Below, piece after piece: positions 10,564-19,537 of a DNA stretch of 64,000 nucleotides; the stretch's first letter is position 1; each line of letters begins with the position of its first letter. Under the pieces are notes generated by a model. That model saw nothing but the letters and a program-made list of their open reading frames with translations, was not told the DNA's origin and did no database searches. Location: assembly GCA_016196825.1 (NCBI GenBank), contig JACPWY010000025.1, forward strand, positions 38,362-102,361, given 5' to 3'. The translations under genes and the position numbers were made by a program. The DNA is from Deltaproteobacteria bacterium (GTDB lineage Bacteria > Bdellovibrionota > FAC87 > UBA2466).

Positions 10564-11241
10564 TTAAGCACTCACCCAGGCGCGGTCCTTGGGGACGTTG
10601 CGGGTGCGTTGTGTGGTGCGCAGGGTGACGAGGTCGCCGTTGGCGCCGGGCACTGAGCCGCGCAGAAGAATCAGATTATCTTCCGATCGCACTTCGGCGA
10701 TCTGCACATTGTGAGTTGTGATGTCGGCGCCGCCCATACGACCGGGCATGCCCTTATTCTTGAGCACGCGACCGGGGAACGTGTTGCTGCCGTTCGATCC
10801 GCCGTGGCGAAAATATTTGGATGTGCCGTGGGTGGCGTGCTTACCCTTGAAGTTAAAGCGCCTCATTACGCCCTGAAAGCCTTTACCCTTTGAAACGCCT
10901 TCGACATCGACACGATCGCCAGCGGCAAACATGCCAGAACTTAGAGTCTGTCCGGTCTTGAACTGCGTGACATCGTCAGTGTCCGCGAGCCGAATCTCGA
11001 GCAAACGCAACTTGGAAGTCACGCCAGCCTTCTTCAAGTGACCAGCGCGAGCCTTCGATAAATTCTGTGGCTTGCGCGCGCCGATGCCGACCTGAAGCGC
11101 AACATATTTGTCGTGGTCCTTCGTCTTCACTTGGGTGATCTGGCAGCCCGAAGTATCAATGACGGTGACCGACCAGGTCCCACCGGTGGGGTTGAAGATC
11201 TGAGTCATGCCAACCTTTTTTCCGACAATTCCTAAGCGCAT
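10564..11241 (-). CDS. rplC: 50S ribosomal protein L3
   Basis: L3 binds 23S rRNA near the peptidyl-transferase centre and is an early assembly protein. The 225-residue product has MRLGIVGKKVGMTQIF at the start, KGKGFQGVMRRFNFKG, THGTSKYFRHGGS and RVLKNKGMPGRMG. The Gly-rich loop that carries the methylated Gln in E. coli is replaced by a diverged version. AGAGGCAG precedes the ATG. The gene stands alone: rpsJ is not upstream and rplD is not downstream, unlike the usual S10 operon. It has its own promoter. It may be the only copy or a second copy; the window cannot tell. Confidence 0.96.
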   Translation of the reverse strand: MRLGIVGKKVGMTQIFNPTGGTWSVTVIDTSGCQITQVKTKDHDKYVALQVGIGARKPQNLSKARAGHLKKAGVTSKLRLLEIRLADTDDVTQFKTGQTLSSGMFAAGDRVDVEGVSKGKGFQGVMRRFNFKGKHATHGTSKYFRHGGSNGSNTFPGRVLKNKGMPGRMGGADITTHNVQIAEVRSEDNLILLRGSVPGANGDLVTLRTTQRTRNVPKDRAWVSA

Positions 11242-11270
11242 ATCTGCCTCTGTTTTTAGTTCAGCCCCTG

Positions 11271-11299
11271 CTTATAGCCCCCACCTCCTCAGCGCGCAA
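11271..11299 (-). promoter_or_regulatory. Predicted sigma-70 promoter of rplC
   Basis: On the minus strand, TTGCGC (11294-11299) and TATAAG (11271-11276) are separated by 17 bases, 29 bases before the rplC start. This supports transcription of rplC as an independent unit. Confidence 0.5.
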
Positions 11300-11304
11300 C
11301 TCTT

Positions 11305-11332
11305 TTGATTATTGGGGTTTTCTCCCTATAAT
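11305..11332 (+). promoter_or_regulatory. Predicted sigma-70 promoter of the Gcr-like gene
   Basis: TTGATT (11305-11310) and a perfect TATAAT (11327-11332) are 16 bases apart. The -10 box ends nine bases before the ATG at 11342, so the mRNA would have almost no leader. It is back to back with the rplC promoter. Confidence 0.55.
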
Positions 11333-11341
11333 GGGAGGCCA

Positions 11342-13402
11342 ATGGGGGCGTTTCAAAAGGTGTGGGGGTGGATTCACGGGGCGGTCCGCCCATTTCAGCA
11401 GAATGCCTTGGCCAGGCTCTTGGATCGGCTCAAAGGGGCCTCCACCCTAGAACAAAAGACGCTTTGGCTCAAAGATTGGGCCCAGTGGCTCCGAAAAGGC
11501 GCGATCCCCCCGGAATTTTTAAGAGCCGGCGAAGAGATCCACTCGTGCCGGCTCCGGTATTTCCTGGAGAGCATCACGCGCCAAGAGGGGTGGCGAACGA
11601 GCGTCGCGTCCACCCTCTATACAGTCCTCACAGCGACCCGAGGACTCGAGCTCTTCTGTCAGACCGGGATGAATGAGGAGCAGCGGTTTCTCGCCGAACT
11701 TGTCAATCGATCCCTCAAGCGCTTTCTCCCCACGCGACCCGATTGGGAAGACTTCGCCTTCACCTTCTCCACCGTATTTTCGAAAAAGACCGATGCCGAT
11801 TGGATCCGGCAGCTCGATGTGGGGACGATTGGAACTACAGTCGCGGCCGTAGAGGCGGCCCTAGGCCAGTCAGGGGCGCGATTCCAGGCGCTCCGAGAAA
11901 GTACTAGCGATGCTGTCCTTCTTCTGTCGGCCCAGCTGCTCGCGATGAGCCAGGGAACCGAGGTGCGGCGCCGTCGTCCTCACACGCGAATTGAATCCTC
12001 ACCCTTTTTCCGGCTAAACGACGCTATTCGGCGGGCACTCTTGGAGTCTTCCCAGGAGAGCCGAACCTCTTCACTTGCGAATTGTGAAGAGCTCATTCAG
12101 CTCTGCCGAAATGATATTGCCCAGATCTATGCCCATCTCGAAGAATCGGGAGTCAGTATCAGCCTAGTTTTCTCGCTAGACCACCAGTCCCAGATCCTTC
12201 GACGATTGGATTCCCTTGTGGTCCTTCTTCTTTCCAATGAGGAGTCCCGCTATTTTTCGACGCTTTCCCGCTTTATTTCTGATCTCATCCGGGAACACTT
12301 TGAAACTCAGTCGTTGGGCTCATTGATCAATAGCACGCTCAGGCTCCTCTCGCGCAAAATCGTCGAGAGAACGGGTATCTCGGGCGAACACTACATCACG
12401 CGCACCGGTCGGGAATATTTTTCCATGCTCAATTCAGCCGCCGGCGGCGGTATTCTCACCGTTGGTACGACCTACTTCAAGATGGCCATCGGTCACTTGG
12501 GTCTGGCCCCGTTTCTCGAAGGTCTGCTCCAGGGGATTAACTACGCTGGCAGCTTCGTGACCATGCAGCTGTGCGGCTTCACTCTGTCCTCCAAACAGCC
12601 GTCGATGACCGCAGCTACGCTCGCCGGAAAGCTCCGAGACTTCACTCCGGAGGGGCAGAAGGAGTTCGTCGAAGAGGTGGCGATGATTGCTCGCTCGCAA
12701 TTTGCGAGTGCCATTGGAAACGTCGGCGCGGCCATCCCAATCTCTATCTGTGTCGATTGGCTCTCTCGGATACTCACTCACCATCCTATCGTGGGGACAG
12801 AAAAGGCCGGGCACATCATCCATTCCCTCGATCCGTTCGACAGCCCTACAGTGGTCTTCGCGGCCCTCACAGGCGTGATTCTTTGGCTTTCCAGCATATG
12901 TGCCGGTTGGTTTGAGAATTGGTGGGTCTGTCGACAGGTGCCGCAGGCGATTGAGACGAACCCCACGCTCAATCGTTGGCTCGGTCACACCTTCGCTCAC
13001 AAGCTCTCTCACTGGCTTTCCCATCAGGTTTCGGGCTTTGCGGGGAATATTTCGGTGGGATTCCTTCTAGCCTTTACCCCTGTACTCGGCGGATTCTTTG
13101 GTCTTCCCATGGACGTGAGGCACGTCACGCTCTCGACGGCGAGCCTGACGCTCGCGCTTTGTTCGGTTTGGGGAGGCGGACTGGCAGCGCTGCCGGTGGG
13201 TGCGTCGATGTTTGGCATTTTCACAATCCTCTGCATGAATCTGGGCGTGAGCTTTCTCCTGGCTCTTTTCATCGCCGCCAAGGCGCGAGGCCTTCCGGGG
13301 CTTTCGCCCTGGCCAATATTGAAACCGATTATCGAGGGCCTTCTCAAGGCGCCGGCCCGTTTCTTTTTTCCAGTGCATCGAAAGGCCGAAACACGAAACT
13401 AA
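11342..13402 (+). CDS. Gcr/SpecificRecomb-family membrane protein
   Basis: Belongs to the family labelled site-specific recombinase Gcr (Pfam SpecificRecomb). That name rests on old annotation and the sequence looks like a membrane protein. The 686-residue product has a soluble helical N-terminal half, then GEHYITRTGREYFSMLNSAAGGG, the signature QLCGFTLSSKQPSMTAATLA, and several C-terminal hydrophobic segments (about residues 370-420, 455-480, 515-535, 570-650). The start at ATG 11342 follows GGGAGG closely and fits the promoter; an upstream TTG is possible but lies before the -10 box. No recombinase catalytic motif is visible. The stop codon is the first three bases of the palindrome at 13400. 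Confidence 0.85.
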   Translation: MGAFQKVWGWIHGAVRPFQQNALARLLDRLKGASTLEQKTLWLKDWAQWLRKGAIPPEFLRAGEEIHSCRLRYFLESITRQEGWRTSVASTLYTVLTATRGLELFCQTGMNEEQRFLAELVNRSLKRFLPTRPDWEDFAFTFSTVFSKKTDADWIRQLDVGTIGTTVAAVEAALGQSGARFQALRESTSDAVLLLSAQLLAMSQGTEVRRRRPHTRIESSPFFRLNDAIRRALLESSQESRTSSLANCEELIQLCRNDIAQIYAHLEESGVSISLVFSLDHQSQILRRLDSLVVLLLSNEESRYFSTLSRFISDLIREHFETQSLGSLINSTLRLLSRKIVERTGISGEHYITRTGREYFSMLNSAAGGGILTVGTTYFKMAIGHLGLAPFLEGLLQGINYAGSFVTMQLCGFTLSSKQPSMTAATLAGKLRDFTPEGQKEFVEEVAMIARSQFASAIGNVGAAIPISICVDWLSRILTHHPIVGTEKAGHIIHSLDPFDSPTVVFAALTGVILWLSSICAGWFENWWVCRQVPQAIETNPTLNRWLGHTFAHKLSHWLSHQVSGFAGNISVGFLLAFTPVLGGFFGLPMDVRHVTLSTASLTLALCSVWGGGLAALPVGASMFGIFTILCMNLGVSFLLALFIAAKARGLPGLSPWPILKPIIEGLLKAPARFFFPVHRKAETRN

Positions 13403-13581
13403 ACAGGGACGCATCGAGAAAGAGCCATTCTTGGCGGCTGCAAGGCCCGCTGGACTTCGTCCTCCGCAGTCGCCGTCCTCGACGGGCCCACAGGCCCGCC
13501 TGCGGGGGCTCCTTTGTGCGTCCTCGCCAACGGGCCTTTCGCTCGTCGACAATTGGCTCTTTCTCGATGCGTCCCTGTTTA
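13400..13581. repeat. 182-bp palindrome with perfect 28-bp arms
   Basis: The 28 bases at 13400-13427 (starting TAAACAGGGACGCATCGAGA) are the exact reverse complement of 13554-13581. Further in, AAGGCCCGCTGG is matched by the inverted copy of AAGGCCCGTTGG, so the halves form a long imperfect stem. The left arm begins with the TAA stop of the upstream gene, and the element ends 19 bases before the stop of the convergent gene. Both ends are TA. It could act as a bidirectional terminator or be a small non-autonomous mobile element (MITE). The other large palindrome at 43841 has the same layout but a different sequence. Confidence 0.85.
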
Positions 13582-13600
13582 GTGGTGTGGGAGAACCGAC

Positions 13601-13966
13601 CTATTCAATCTTGATCTTGCGCTCGAGCCGTTCGAGATACTCGCGCTCGGTCTCGGTGCTTTCCTTGTTGGCCTCAGGATCCGCCTCGGTCTCAAGTTCC
13701 CCGACGACCTGGGTGAACTTCTCCTCGTCTTCGAGCCCTTCCTTGATCTTTTGCATGTAGTCCTTGGGGTACTTCTCGGCGAGGCGATTCACGAAATCAT
13801 CGAGCCGCTTCTCGGCCTTCGCCTGCCCCATGGTCTTGATCTCCTTCCAGTGGGCGAAGTAATGCGTTCGGCAGTACCCCTTGGTTTGCCCCGGTTGGTT
13901 GCACCCATCGTGGAGGCAAAATTTCTTCCTCTTGGCCTTGGACGGTTTTGCATCAGACTGATTCAT
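13601..13966 (-). CDS. Small Cys/His zinc-finger-like protein
   Basis: Not assigned to a named family. The 121-residue protein has a basic N terminus, then a compact Cys/His cluster (FCLHDGCNQPGQTKGYCRTHYF, broken here as CLHDGC, then GYCRTHYFAHW) that could bind one zinc ion in a C-x4-C-x9-C-x2-H-like spacing. A strongly charged helical C terminus rich in Glu and Lys follows. The ATG at 13966 is preferred because GGAAGA lies before it; an ATG at 13981 lacks a ribosome site. It may be a nucleic-acid-binding or regulatory protein, but that is a guess from composition. Confidence 0.75.
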   Translation of the reverse strand: MNQSDAKPSKAKRKKFCLHDGCNQPGQTKGYCRTHYFAHWKEIKTMGQAKAEKRLDDFVNRLAEKYPKDYMQKIKEGLEDEEKFTQVVGELETEADPEANKESTETEREYLERLERKIKIE

Positions 13967-14055
13967 AATGTCTTCCGACATCACTCATCGGAACTGTGCG
14001 TTATATATTAAAGACTATTTTATAAATACTTGAATTTGCTTAATTTAATGAGGCA

Positions 14056-14808
14056 TTATTGGTCGAGCGAGAGCTTGGAGCGCAATCGGAGATTGATCAG
14101 GCTGGTCATGACTTGCGTTGTGGTCGAAACGGCTGAGAGGAACCCCTGGCGTTCCTTTCCGAAGGCGCGGAAACGAAATGGGATGGGCACCTCGGCCACC
14201 GAAGCATCGCCTAACTGTTTGAAGAGGACGCTCAACGCGAGGTTTGTGATGTCCTGGGAGGGGGGAATCTTTGGAAGGATGCCCCGCAAAACATCGTTTC
14301 GCATAATTCGAAACGGCACCTCGGGATCGGTGATCTGGACCTTGAAGAGCCACTGAATCGTCCGGCGATTGATTCGGGAGGCTCCCCGCCTCGCCCAGGA
14401 ATCGATGCGGTGGGTGCGGTGTCCGAGCACCATCGAGAAGCTATCGCGAAGCTCCCACAGGCGGAAGAAATCGGAAATCTCATAGCGCCCATTGAGATCC
14501 ACCTGCGCCACAAATTTTCCGCGCGAGAGCTCATAACCCCTCCGAATCGCCCGGCCATGGCCGACATTGAGCTGGTGAAAAACGCGTAGTTCGCGATTTT
14601 CTCGTCGAATCCTGTCAAGAATGCGGCCGGAGCCATCCGAAGAGCCATCGTTTATCACGAGGATCTCAAAGCTCCCCACGCGGTCTCGCAAGGCGACGAG
14701 CCAAGCGTTGAGTGTCGCTTCAAGCCCCAGAGCTTCGTTGTAGCAAGGCATGACGACTGACAATTCGAGCGGTGGAGCGCCTGTCGGGATGGTTGCCGAA
14801 TTGGCCAT
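14056..14808 (-). CDS. Family 2 glycosyltransferase
   Basis: A GT-A fold glycosyltransferase of the DPM1/DpmA-like GT2 group, which transfers sugars from nucleotide donors, often to polyprenyl phosphate. The 250-residue protein has SVVMPCYNEA near residue 17, EILVINDGSSDGS, LNVGHGRAIRRGY and VDLNGRYE, where the metal-binding DxD position reads DLN rather than the common DSDGQ. A later DPEVPFRIMRNDV matches the acceptor loop of this group. There are no membrane segments. The gene is alone on its strand, with no sugar-biosynthesis neighbours, so the product cannot be named. Confidence 0.85.
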   Translation of the reverse strand: MANSATIPTGAPPLELSVVMPCYNEALGLEATLNAWLVALRDRVGSFEILVINDGSSDGSGRILDRIRRENRELRVFHQLNVGHGRAIRRGYELSRGKFVAQVDLNGRYEISDFFRLWELRDSFSMVLGHRTHRIDSWARRGASRINRRTIQWLFKVQITDPEVPFRIMRNDVLRGILPKIPPSQDITNLALSVLFKQLGDASVAEVPIPFRFRAFGKERQGFLSAVSTTTQVMTSLINLRLRSKLSLDQ

Positions 14809-14895
14809 AGTTCAATCGCAAACAAAGAGATGCCTGATTAGTATAACCAATCGGGATCTCAAGGTAAATGTCGCTGGACTTTTGACGCTCACCCC

Positions 14896-14924
14896 TTGAC
14901 GCCGGTTCTTCAAATCCGCTAAAA
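14896..14924 (+). promoter_or_regulatory. Predicted sigma-70 promoter of guaBA
   Basis: TTGACG (14896-14901) and CTAAAA (14919-14924) are 17 bases apart and end 27 bases before the guaB ATG. A second TTGACG at 14882 lies just upstream. No PurR-like operator is evident. Confidence 0.35.
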
Positions 14925-14951
14925 GTTGCGCACTGTTCTCAATCGTCTCCC

Positions 14952-16418
14952 ATGAATGAACTGACTCCCAAAGAGGCCCTCACTTTCGATGATGTCCTTT
15001 TAGTGCCGCGGTACTCCGAGGTTTCGCCCCCTGAAGTAAATCTCGAATCGCACCTCACCAAATCGATTCCAGTGCGCATTCCGGTCATTTCCGCTGCGAT
15101 GGATAAGGTGACGGAGAGCCGTACGGCTATTGCGATGGCCAGGGCCGGTGGCGCTGGAGTGATCCATCGAAACCTCACGGTTGAAAAACAGGCACTCGAA
15201 GTGGAAAAGGTGAAAAAGAGCGAGAGTGGGATGATCCTTGACCCCGTGACGCTCGCCCCCCACCAGACCGTCGCCGAAGCCCTCCTGCTCAAAAAGAAAT
15301 ATGGAATTTCAGGCCTTCCGATCGTTGATGGCGGAAAGCTGGTCGGCATCGTCACTAACCGGGATCTTCGTTTTGAGGAAAATCCTACCCGGACGATTAG
15401 AGAGGTGATGACCCCAGGCGATCGCCTCGTCACCGCTCGCGAAGGGATCGCGATGCAAGAGGCGATTCGCCTCATGCACAAACACCGTATCGAGAAGCTT
15501 CCAATTGTGGACAACGATCGCAATCTACGCGGCCTCATTACGATCAAAGATATTGAGAAGAGCATCTCCCACCCGATGGGAAACCGAGATGGCAAGGGGC
15601 GTTTGCGAGTGGGGGCCGCTGTTGGCACCGGTGTTGATGCGCAAAACCGTTTCCAGGCGCTCGCAAAGGTGAATGTCGACTTTGTCGTTGTGGACACGGC
15701 TCATGGTGACTCCAAAAGTGTTTTGGAGATCGTGCGATGGGGAAAAAAGACCTTTCCTCACCTCCCGGTGATCGCCGGCAACGTGGCGACGGCTGAAGGG
15801 GCGCAACACCTCATTGAGGCAGGTGTCGACGCAATCAAGGTGGGGATGGGCTGCGGGTCCATCTGCACGACCCGAATCATTGCGGGCATCGGAATCCCCC
15901 AGTTCACCGCAATTCAGAATTGTTCCGCTGTTACTCGCAAGGCTGGCATCCCGCTCATTGCCGACGGCGGCATCAAGTACTCAGGGGACGTCGTAAAGGC
16001 ACTTGCGGCCGGGGCCGACATGGTGATGATCGGGAGCCTCTTCGCTGGAACCGATGAGTCGCCGGGCGAAATCGTTTTCTACCAGGGCCGCACCTATAAG
16101 AGCTACCGAGGCATGGGCTCGATCGAGGCGATGAAGGAAGGCAGCCGCGATCGTTACGGGCAGGCCGGCGTGGATGCGGATGGCCTTGTTCCAGAGGGCA
16201 TTGAGGGAATGGTGCCTTACCAAGGTGAACTTCCGCGCGTACTCTACCAATTGGTCGGTGGCATCCGAGCGGGCTTGGGTTACCTGGGTGCCCAGAATCT
16301 TTCTGAGCTCAGACAGCGAGCCGAGTTTGTGAAGATTTCTCATCAGGGTCTCAAAGAGTCCCATGTGCACGATGTTTTTGTGACGAAAGAGGCCCCCAAC
16401 TACCGGCCGACCGAATGA
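14952..16418 (+). CDS. guaB: IMP dehydrogenase
   Basis: Oxidises IMP to XMP with NAD+, the committed step of guanine nucleotide synthesis. The 488-residue product is full length. It starts with the family's [16 protein letters not shown], carries a tandem CBS (Bateman) domain at about residues 95-205, and has the catalytic loop [12 protein letters not shown] with the active-site Cys near residue 304. The flap residues near [10 protein letters not shown] and the C-terminal GLGYLGA are present. No clear ribosome site precedes the ATG. guaA overlaps the stop by ATGA. Confidence 0.98.
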   Translation: MNELTPKEALTFDDVLLVPRYSEVSPPEVNLESHLTKSIPVRIPVISAAMDKVTESRTAIAMARAGGAGVIHRNLTVEKQALEVEKVKKSESGMILDPVTLAPHQTVAEALLLKKKYGISGLPIVDGGKLVGIVTNRDLRFEENPTRTIREVMTPGDRLVTAREGIAMQEAIRLMHKHRIEKLPIVDNDRNLRGLITIKDIEKSISHPMGNRDGKGRLRVGAAVGTGVDAQNRFQALAKVNVDFVVVDTAHGDSKSVLEIVRWGKKTFPHLPVIAGNVATAEGAQHLIEAGVDAIKVGMGCGSICTTRIIAGIGIPQFTAIQNCSAVTRKAGIPLIADGGIKYSGDVVKALAAGADMVMIGSLFAGTDESPGEIVFYQGRTYKSYRGMGSIEAMKEGSRDRYGQAGVDADGLVPEGIEGMVPYQGELPRVLYQLVGGIRAGLGYLGAQNLSELRQRAEFVKISHQGLKESHVHDVFVTKEAPNYRPTE

Positions 16419-17950
16419 CCGACTCCCCTGTCATTATCCTTGACTTTGGATCGCAATTCACCCAGCTCATCGCCCGCTCCGTGAGAGAGCTTGGGGTTTA
16501 CTGCGAGATCGAGCCCTATTCGATTCGTCCGGAGAAGTTGCTGGGTCGCAATCCGCGCGCGCTCATTCTTTCTGGAGGCCCCGCGAGTGTTTATGCCGGC
16601 AATTCGCCTCAACTGAAATCAACCGTTTTTGACTCGGGCCTTCCCGTGATGGGCATTTGCTATGGGATGCAGCTTCTCTCGCACATTAAAAAGGGACGTG
16701 TCGCTTCGGCCAATAGCCGTGAATATGGCCATAGCGAGATGGAGATTCTGAAGAACGATGGGCTCTTTGATGGCTTTTCCGTGGGTGAAAAACAGCCGGT
16801 GTGGATGAGTCATGGTGATAGCGTTGTCGATGCGCCTGAGGGAGCCGTGATCACCGCTCGCAGCACGCGCTGCCCTGTTGTTGGGTATCAACTAGGCACT
16901 TTCTATGGCGTGCAATTTCACCCCGAGGTGGCCCACACCCAGATCGGTTCGCGGCTCTTCTCTAATTTTCTGTTCAAGATTGCAGGGCTAAAACCCAATT
17001 GGAAGGTCGAGGATGTCCTTGAGACGAAGGCGCGTGAGATTCGCGCCCAGGTGAGGGAATGCAATGTGATTGGCGGCGTGAGTGGCGGGGTCGATTCGTC
17101 GGTCCTTGCGCTCTTTTTAAGCCGGGTGCTTGGGAAGCAGTTCCACCCGATCCTCGTCGACAACGGCCTTTTGCGCCACGAAGAGGCCAAGCAGGTGAAG
17201 GCGGAGCTCACTGCTCAGGGCGTGAATCTGAAAGTGGTTGACGCCTCGAAACTCTTTTTGGGCCGCCTCGCTAAGACGACGAACCCTGAGACCAAACGAA
17301 AGATTATCGGCAAGACCTTCATCGAGGTCTTTGAAAAAGAATGCAGGCGCATCAAGAATGCGAAGTTTCTCGCGCAGGGTACCCTCTATCCCGACGTGAT
17401 CGAGAGCGTATCTGTCAAAGGGCCGAGCCACACTATCAAGACCCACCACAACGTCGGTGGTCTGCCAAAGCGTCTGAAGCTAGGGCTTGTGGAGCCGTTT
17501 CGCGAGCTCTTCAAGGATGAGGTCAGGGTCCTGGGCCGGCAACTCGGCCTAAGCCAGGAATTGAGCCAGCGTCACCCGTTCCCTGGGCCAGGGCTTGCCG
17601 TGCGCATCCTTGGACGTGTGACACCCGACAGACTCAAAGTGCTTCGTCAGGCGGATGTCATTTTCACCGAAGAGCTGAGACGTCAGAAACTTTACAACGA
17701 GATTTGGCAGGCCTTTACGGTGCTCTTGCCCGTGCAGAGCGTCGGTGTGATGGGCGACGCACGCACCTACGAATCGGTGTTGGCGCTTCGGGCGGTGACC
17801 TCGCGCGACGGCATGACCGCCGATTGGTACGGCTTTAGCAAAGAGGCCTTGAGCATCATTTCCAATCGCATTGTGAACGAAGTCCGCGGGGTGAACCGCG
17901 TCGTGTACGACGTGTCGAGCAAGCCGCCCGCGACCATCGAGTGGGAGTAG
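16415..17950 (+). CDS. guaA: GMP synthase (glutamine-hydrolysing)
   Basis: Converts XMP to GMP using ATP and glutamine. The 511-residue product has an N-terminal class I glutaminase with Cys in GICYGMQLL (near residue 83) and the His/Glu site in [11 protein letters not shown], an ATP-pyrophosphatase domain with the P-loop VSGGVDSSV, and the C-terminal dimerisation domain ending in the conserved KPPATIEWE. Its start overlaps the guaB stop (ATGA), so the two steps are co-translated. Confidence 0.98.
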   Translation: MTDSPVIILDFGSQFTQLIARSVRELGVYCEIEPYSIRPEKLLGRNPRALILSGGPASVYAGNSPQLKSTVFDSGLPVMGICYGMQLLSHIKKGRVASANSREYGHSEMEILKNDGLFDGFSVGEKQPVWMSHGDSVVDAPEGAVITARSTRCPVVGYQLGTFYGVQFHPEVAHTQIGSRLFSNFLFKIAGLKPNWKVEDVLETKAREIRAQVRECNVIGGVSGGVDSSVLALFLSRVLGKQFHPILVDNGLLRHEEAKQVKAELTAQGVNLKVVDASKLFLGRLAKTTNPETKRKIIGKTFIEVFEKECRRIKNAKFLAQGTLYPDVIESVSVKGPSHTIKTHHNVGGLPKRLKLGLVEPFRELFKDEVRVLGRQLGLSQELSQRHPFPGPGLAVRILGRVTPDRLKVLRQADVIFTEELRRQKLYNEIWQAFTVLLPVQSVGVMGDARTYESVLALRAVTSRDGMTADWYGFSKEALSIISNRIVNEVRGVNRVVYDVSSKPPATIEWE

Positions 17951-17982
17951 CCCAAACCCGCGATCTTGGTTAGGATACGCCC

Positions 17983-18768
17983 ATGATGTCGACTACCGAT
18001 CTGGGCGCGCTCGCCGAAAGTCTTCGCAGCGCTCAGGAATTGAGGAGCCCAATCGCCCCATTAACCACTGCCCATCCGCAAATGACGGAAGAGGATGCGT
18101 ATGAGATCCAGTGGATGAACGCGGCGAATGCTTTGCGCTCTGGCCACCGTGTGGTCGGGTACAAGATTGGCCTCACGAGCCGCGAGGCGCAAAAACATTT
18201 TCAGGTGTTTAAGCCCGATTATGGCCACCTCTTTGAGGAGATGGCGGTGGGTTGCGGCGGGGCCACTCCCAGAGAGAAGTTGATCCAACCCAAGATCGAA
18301 GGGGAGATCGCTTTTGTGCTGGGGCGCGATCTGCAGGGGCCTGGCGTGACTGCGGCGGATGTTTTGCGATCCATCGATTTTGTCGTGGGCTCTCTGGAGA
18401 TTATCGATAGCCGCATTGAGAACTGGAAGATCAAGGCTGCCGACACTATCGCCGACAATGGCTCGTCGGCGCTTTTTGTGTTGGGGCCGCAGAGGCGATC
18501 GATTCAGGGGTTGGATTTGGCAACCATCGGCATGGCGCTTTCGCAAAATGGCGAGGTGATGGTGACCGCTTCAGGGGCTGCGGTAATGGGGAATCCGGTC
18601 AACGCCGTAGTGGTTCTGGCCAATGAATTGGGCACTCGCAACATCGGGCTCAGGGCTGGTCAGGTGATTCTTTCGGGATCTTTGGGCGGAATGATTACTG
18701 TCGCGAAAGGAGATTCCTATACAGCAGAGTTTTTGAGTCTCGGGAGGGTCGATGTCTCCTTCACCTGA
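17983..18768 (+). CDS. 2-keto-4-pentenoate hydratase-like protein (MhpD/DmpE family)
   Basis: A 261-residue member of the fumarylacetoacetase-fold hydratase/decarboxylase family of aromatic meta-cleavage pathways. Known relatives hydrate 2-hydroxypenta-2,4-dienoate or decarboxylate 4-oxalocrotonate. It shows YKIGLTS, PKIEGEIAFVLG (metal-binding Glu pair), SLEIIDSR, DNGSSALFVLG and GNPVNAVVVLANEL. It starts 32 bases after guaA and overlaps the next, paralogous gene by 17 bases. No ring-cleavage dioxygenase or aldolase is nearby, so the actual substrate is open. The two ATGs at the start are adjacent and cannot be told apart. Confidence 0.85.
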   Translation: MMSTTDLGALAESLRSAQELRSPIAPLTTAHPQMTEEDAYEIQWMNAANALRSGHRVVGYKIGLTSREAQKHFQVFKPDYGHLFEEMAVGCGGATPREKLIQPKIEGEIAFVLGRDLQGPGVTAADVLRSIDFVVGSLEIIDSRIENWKIKAADTIADNGSSALFVLGPQRRSIQGLDLATIGMALSQNGEVMVTASGAAVMGNPVNAVVVLANELGTRNIGLRAGQVILSGSLGGMITVAKGDSYTAEFLSLGRVDVSFT

Positions 18769-19537
18769 AGTCAAATTGAAGGAAATCGCTGAAGCCCTTC
18801 AGAGAGCGCGATTGGATAAGAATCCGATCCCGCAGTTTACAAGCCAGATGCCTGACTTCTCCCTCGAGGACGCATACACCGTTCAGAATATCTGTCGTGA
18901 GTCAGATATTGGCGCTGGGCTTTCGATCGCCGGCTACAAGATGGGCCTCACGAGCAAAGCCAAGCAGCGCGATGTGAAGGTTTTTGAGCCCATCTCGGGT
19001 TATCTCACCGACAAGATGGAGTTGCCTCTGGGGCAGCCGATGGAGACGGCGTCGCGCATCCACCCGCGCGTGGAGCCCGAGATCGCGGTCGTTATGAAGA
19101 CCGCGGTGACTGGCGCTCACCGCATCACGGATCTCATTGGTGCTCTAGAGTTTGTGGGGCCCGCCATTGAGATTCTGGATTCCCGCTACAGGGATTTTGC
19201 GTTCCGCCTGCCCGATGTCGTGGCCGACAATACCTCGGCGAGCGGATTCATTCTCGGTACGACAAACTATCTGAACCGCCTCGACGACCTGCCGTTCTTG
19301 GGCGTCACGCTCATGAAAAATGGTGAGGTGCTTGAAACGGGCGCGCCGGCCGCGGTGCTCGGAAACCCGCTGATCTCTTTACTGCAGCTCGTGCAGACGC
19401 TCGAAAAGCGTAACCAAAGACTTGAGGCCGGCCAGGTCGTCCTCACCGGCGGCATCACAGCCTCTATCTCGGTGAAGGCCGCCGACTGGATTGAGATGAC
19501 GATGCCGAGTAGCGTGATTCGGTTTCCGGTTATTTAG
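18752..19537 (+). CDS. 4-oxalocrotonate decarboxylase-like protein (DmpH family)
   Basis: Paralogue of the preceding gene, also 261 residues. Features are YKMGLTSKAKQ, HPRVEPEIAVVMK, FVGPAIEILDSRY, DNTSASGFILG and GNPLISLLQLV. The RVEPEIA/DSRY pattern resembles 2-oxo-3-hexenedioate decarboxylases more than the hydratases. In known meta-pathways hydratase and decarboxylase form a complex, which would suit this overlapping pair. Its last four bases overlap the stop of the convergent methyltransferase gene. Confidence 0.82.
   Translation: MSPSPEVKLKEIAEALQRARLDKNPIPQFTSQMPDFSLEDAYTVQNICRESDIGAGLSIAGYKMGLTSKAKQRDVKVFEPISGYLTDKMELPLGQPMETASRIHPRVEPEIAVVMKTAVTGAHRITDLIGALEFVGPAIEILDSRYRDFAFRLPDVVADNTSASGFILGTTNYLNRLDDLPFLGVTLMKNGEVLETGAPAAVLGNPLISLLQLVQTLEKRNQRLEAGQVVLTGGITASISVKAADWIEMTMPSSVIRFPVI

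Noticed and set aside
14939..15697. Long minus-strand open frame over guaB
   Set aside because: Antisense to guaB with low-complexity Ser/Arg content; a shadow.
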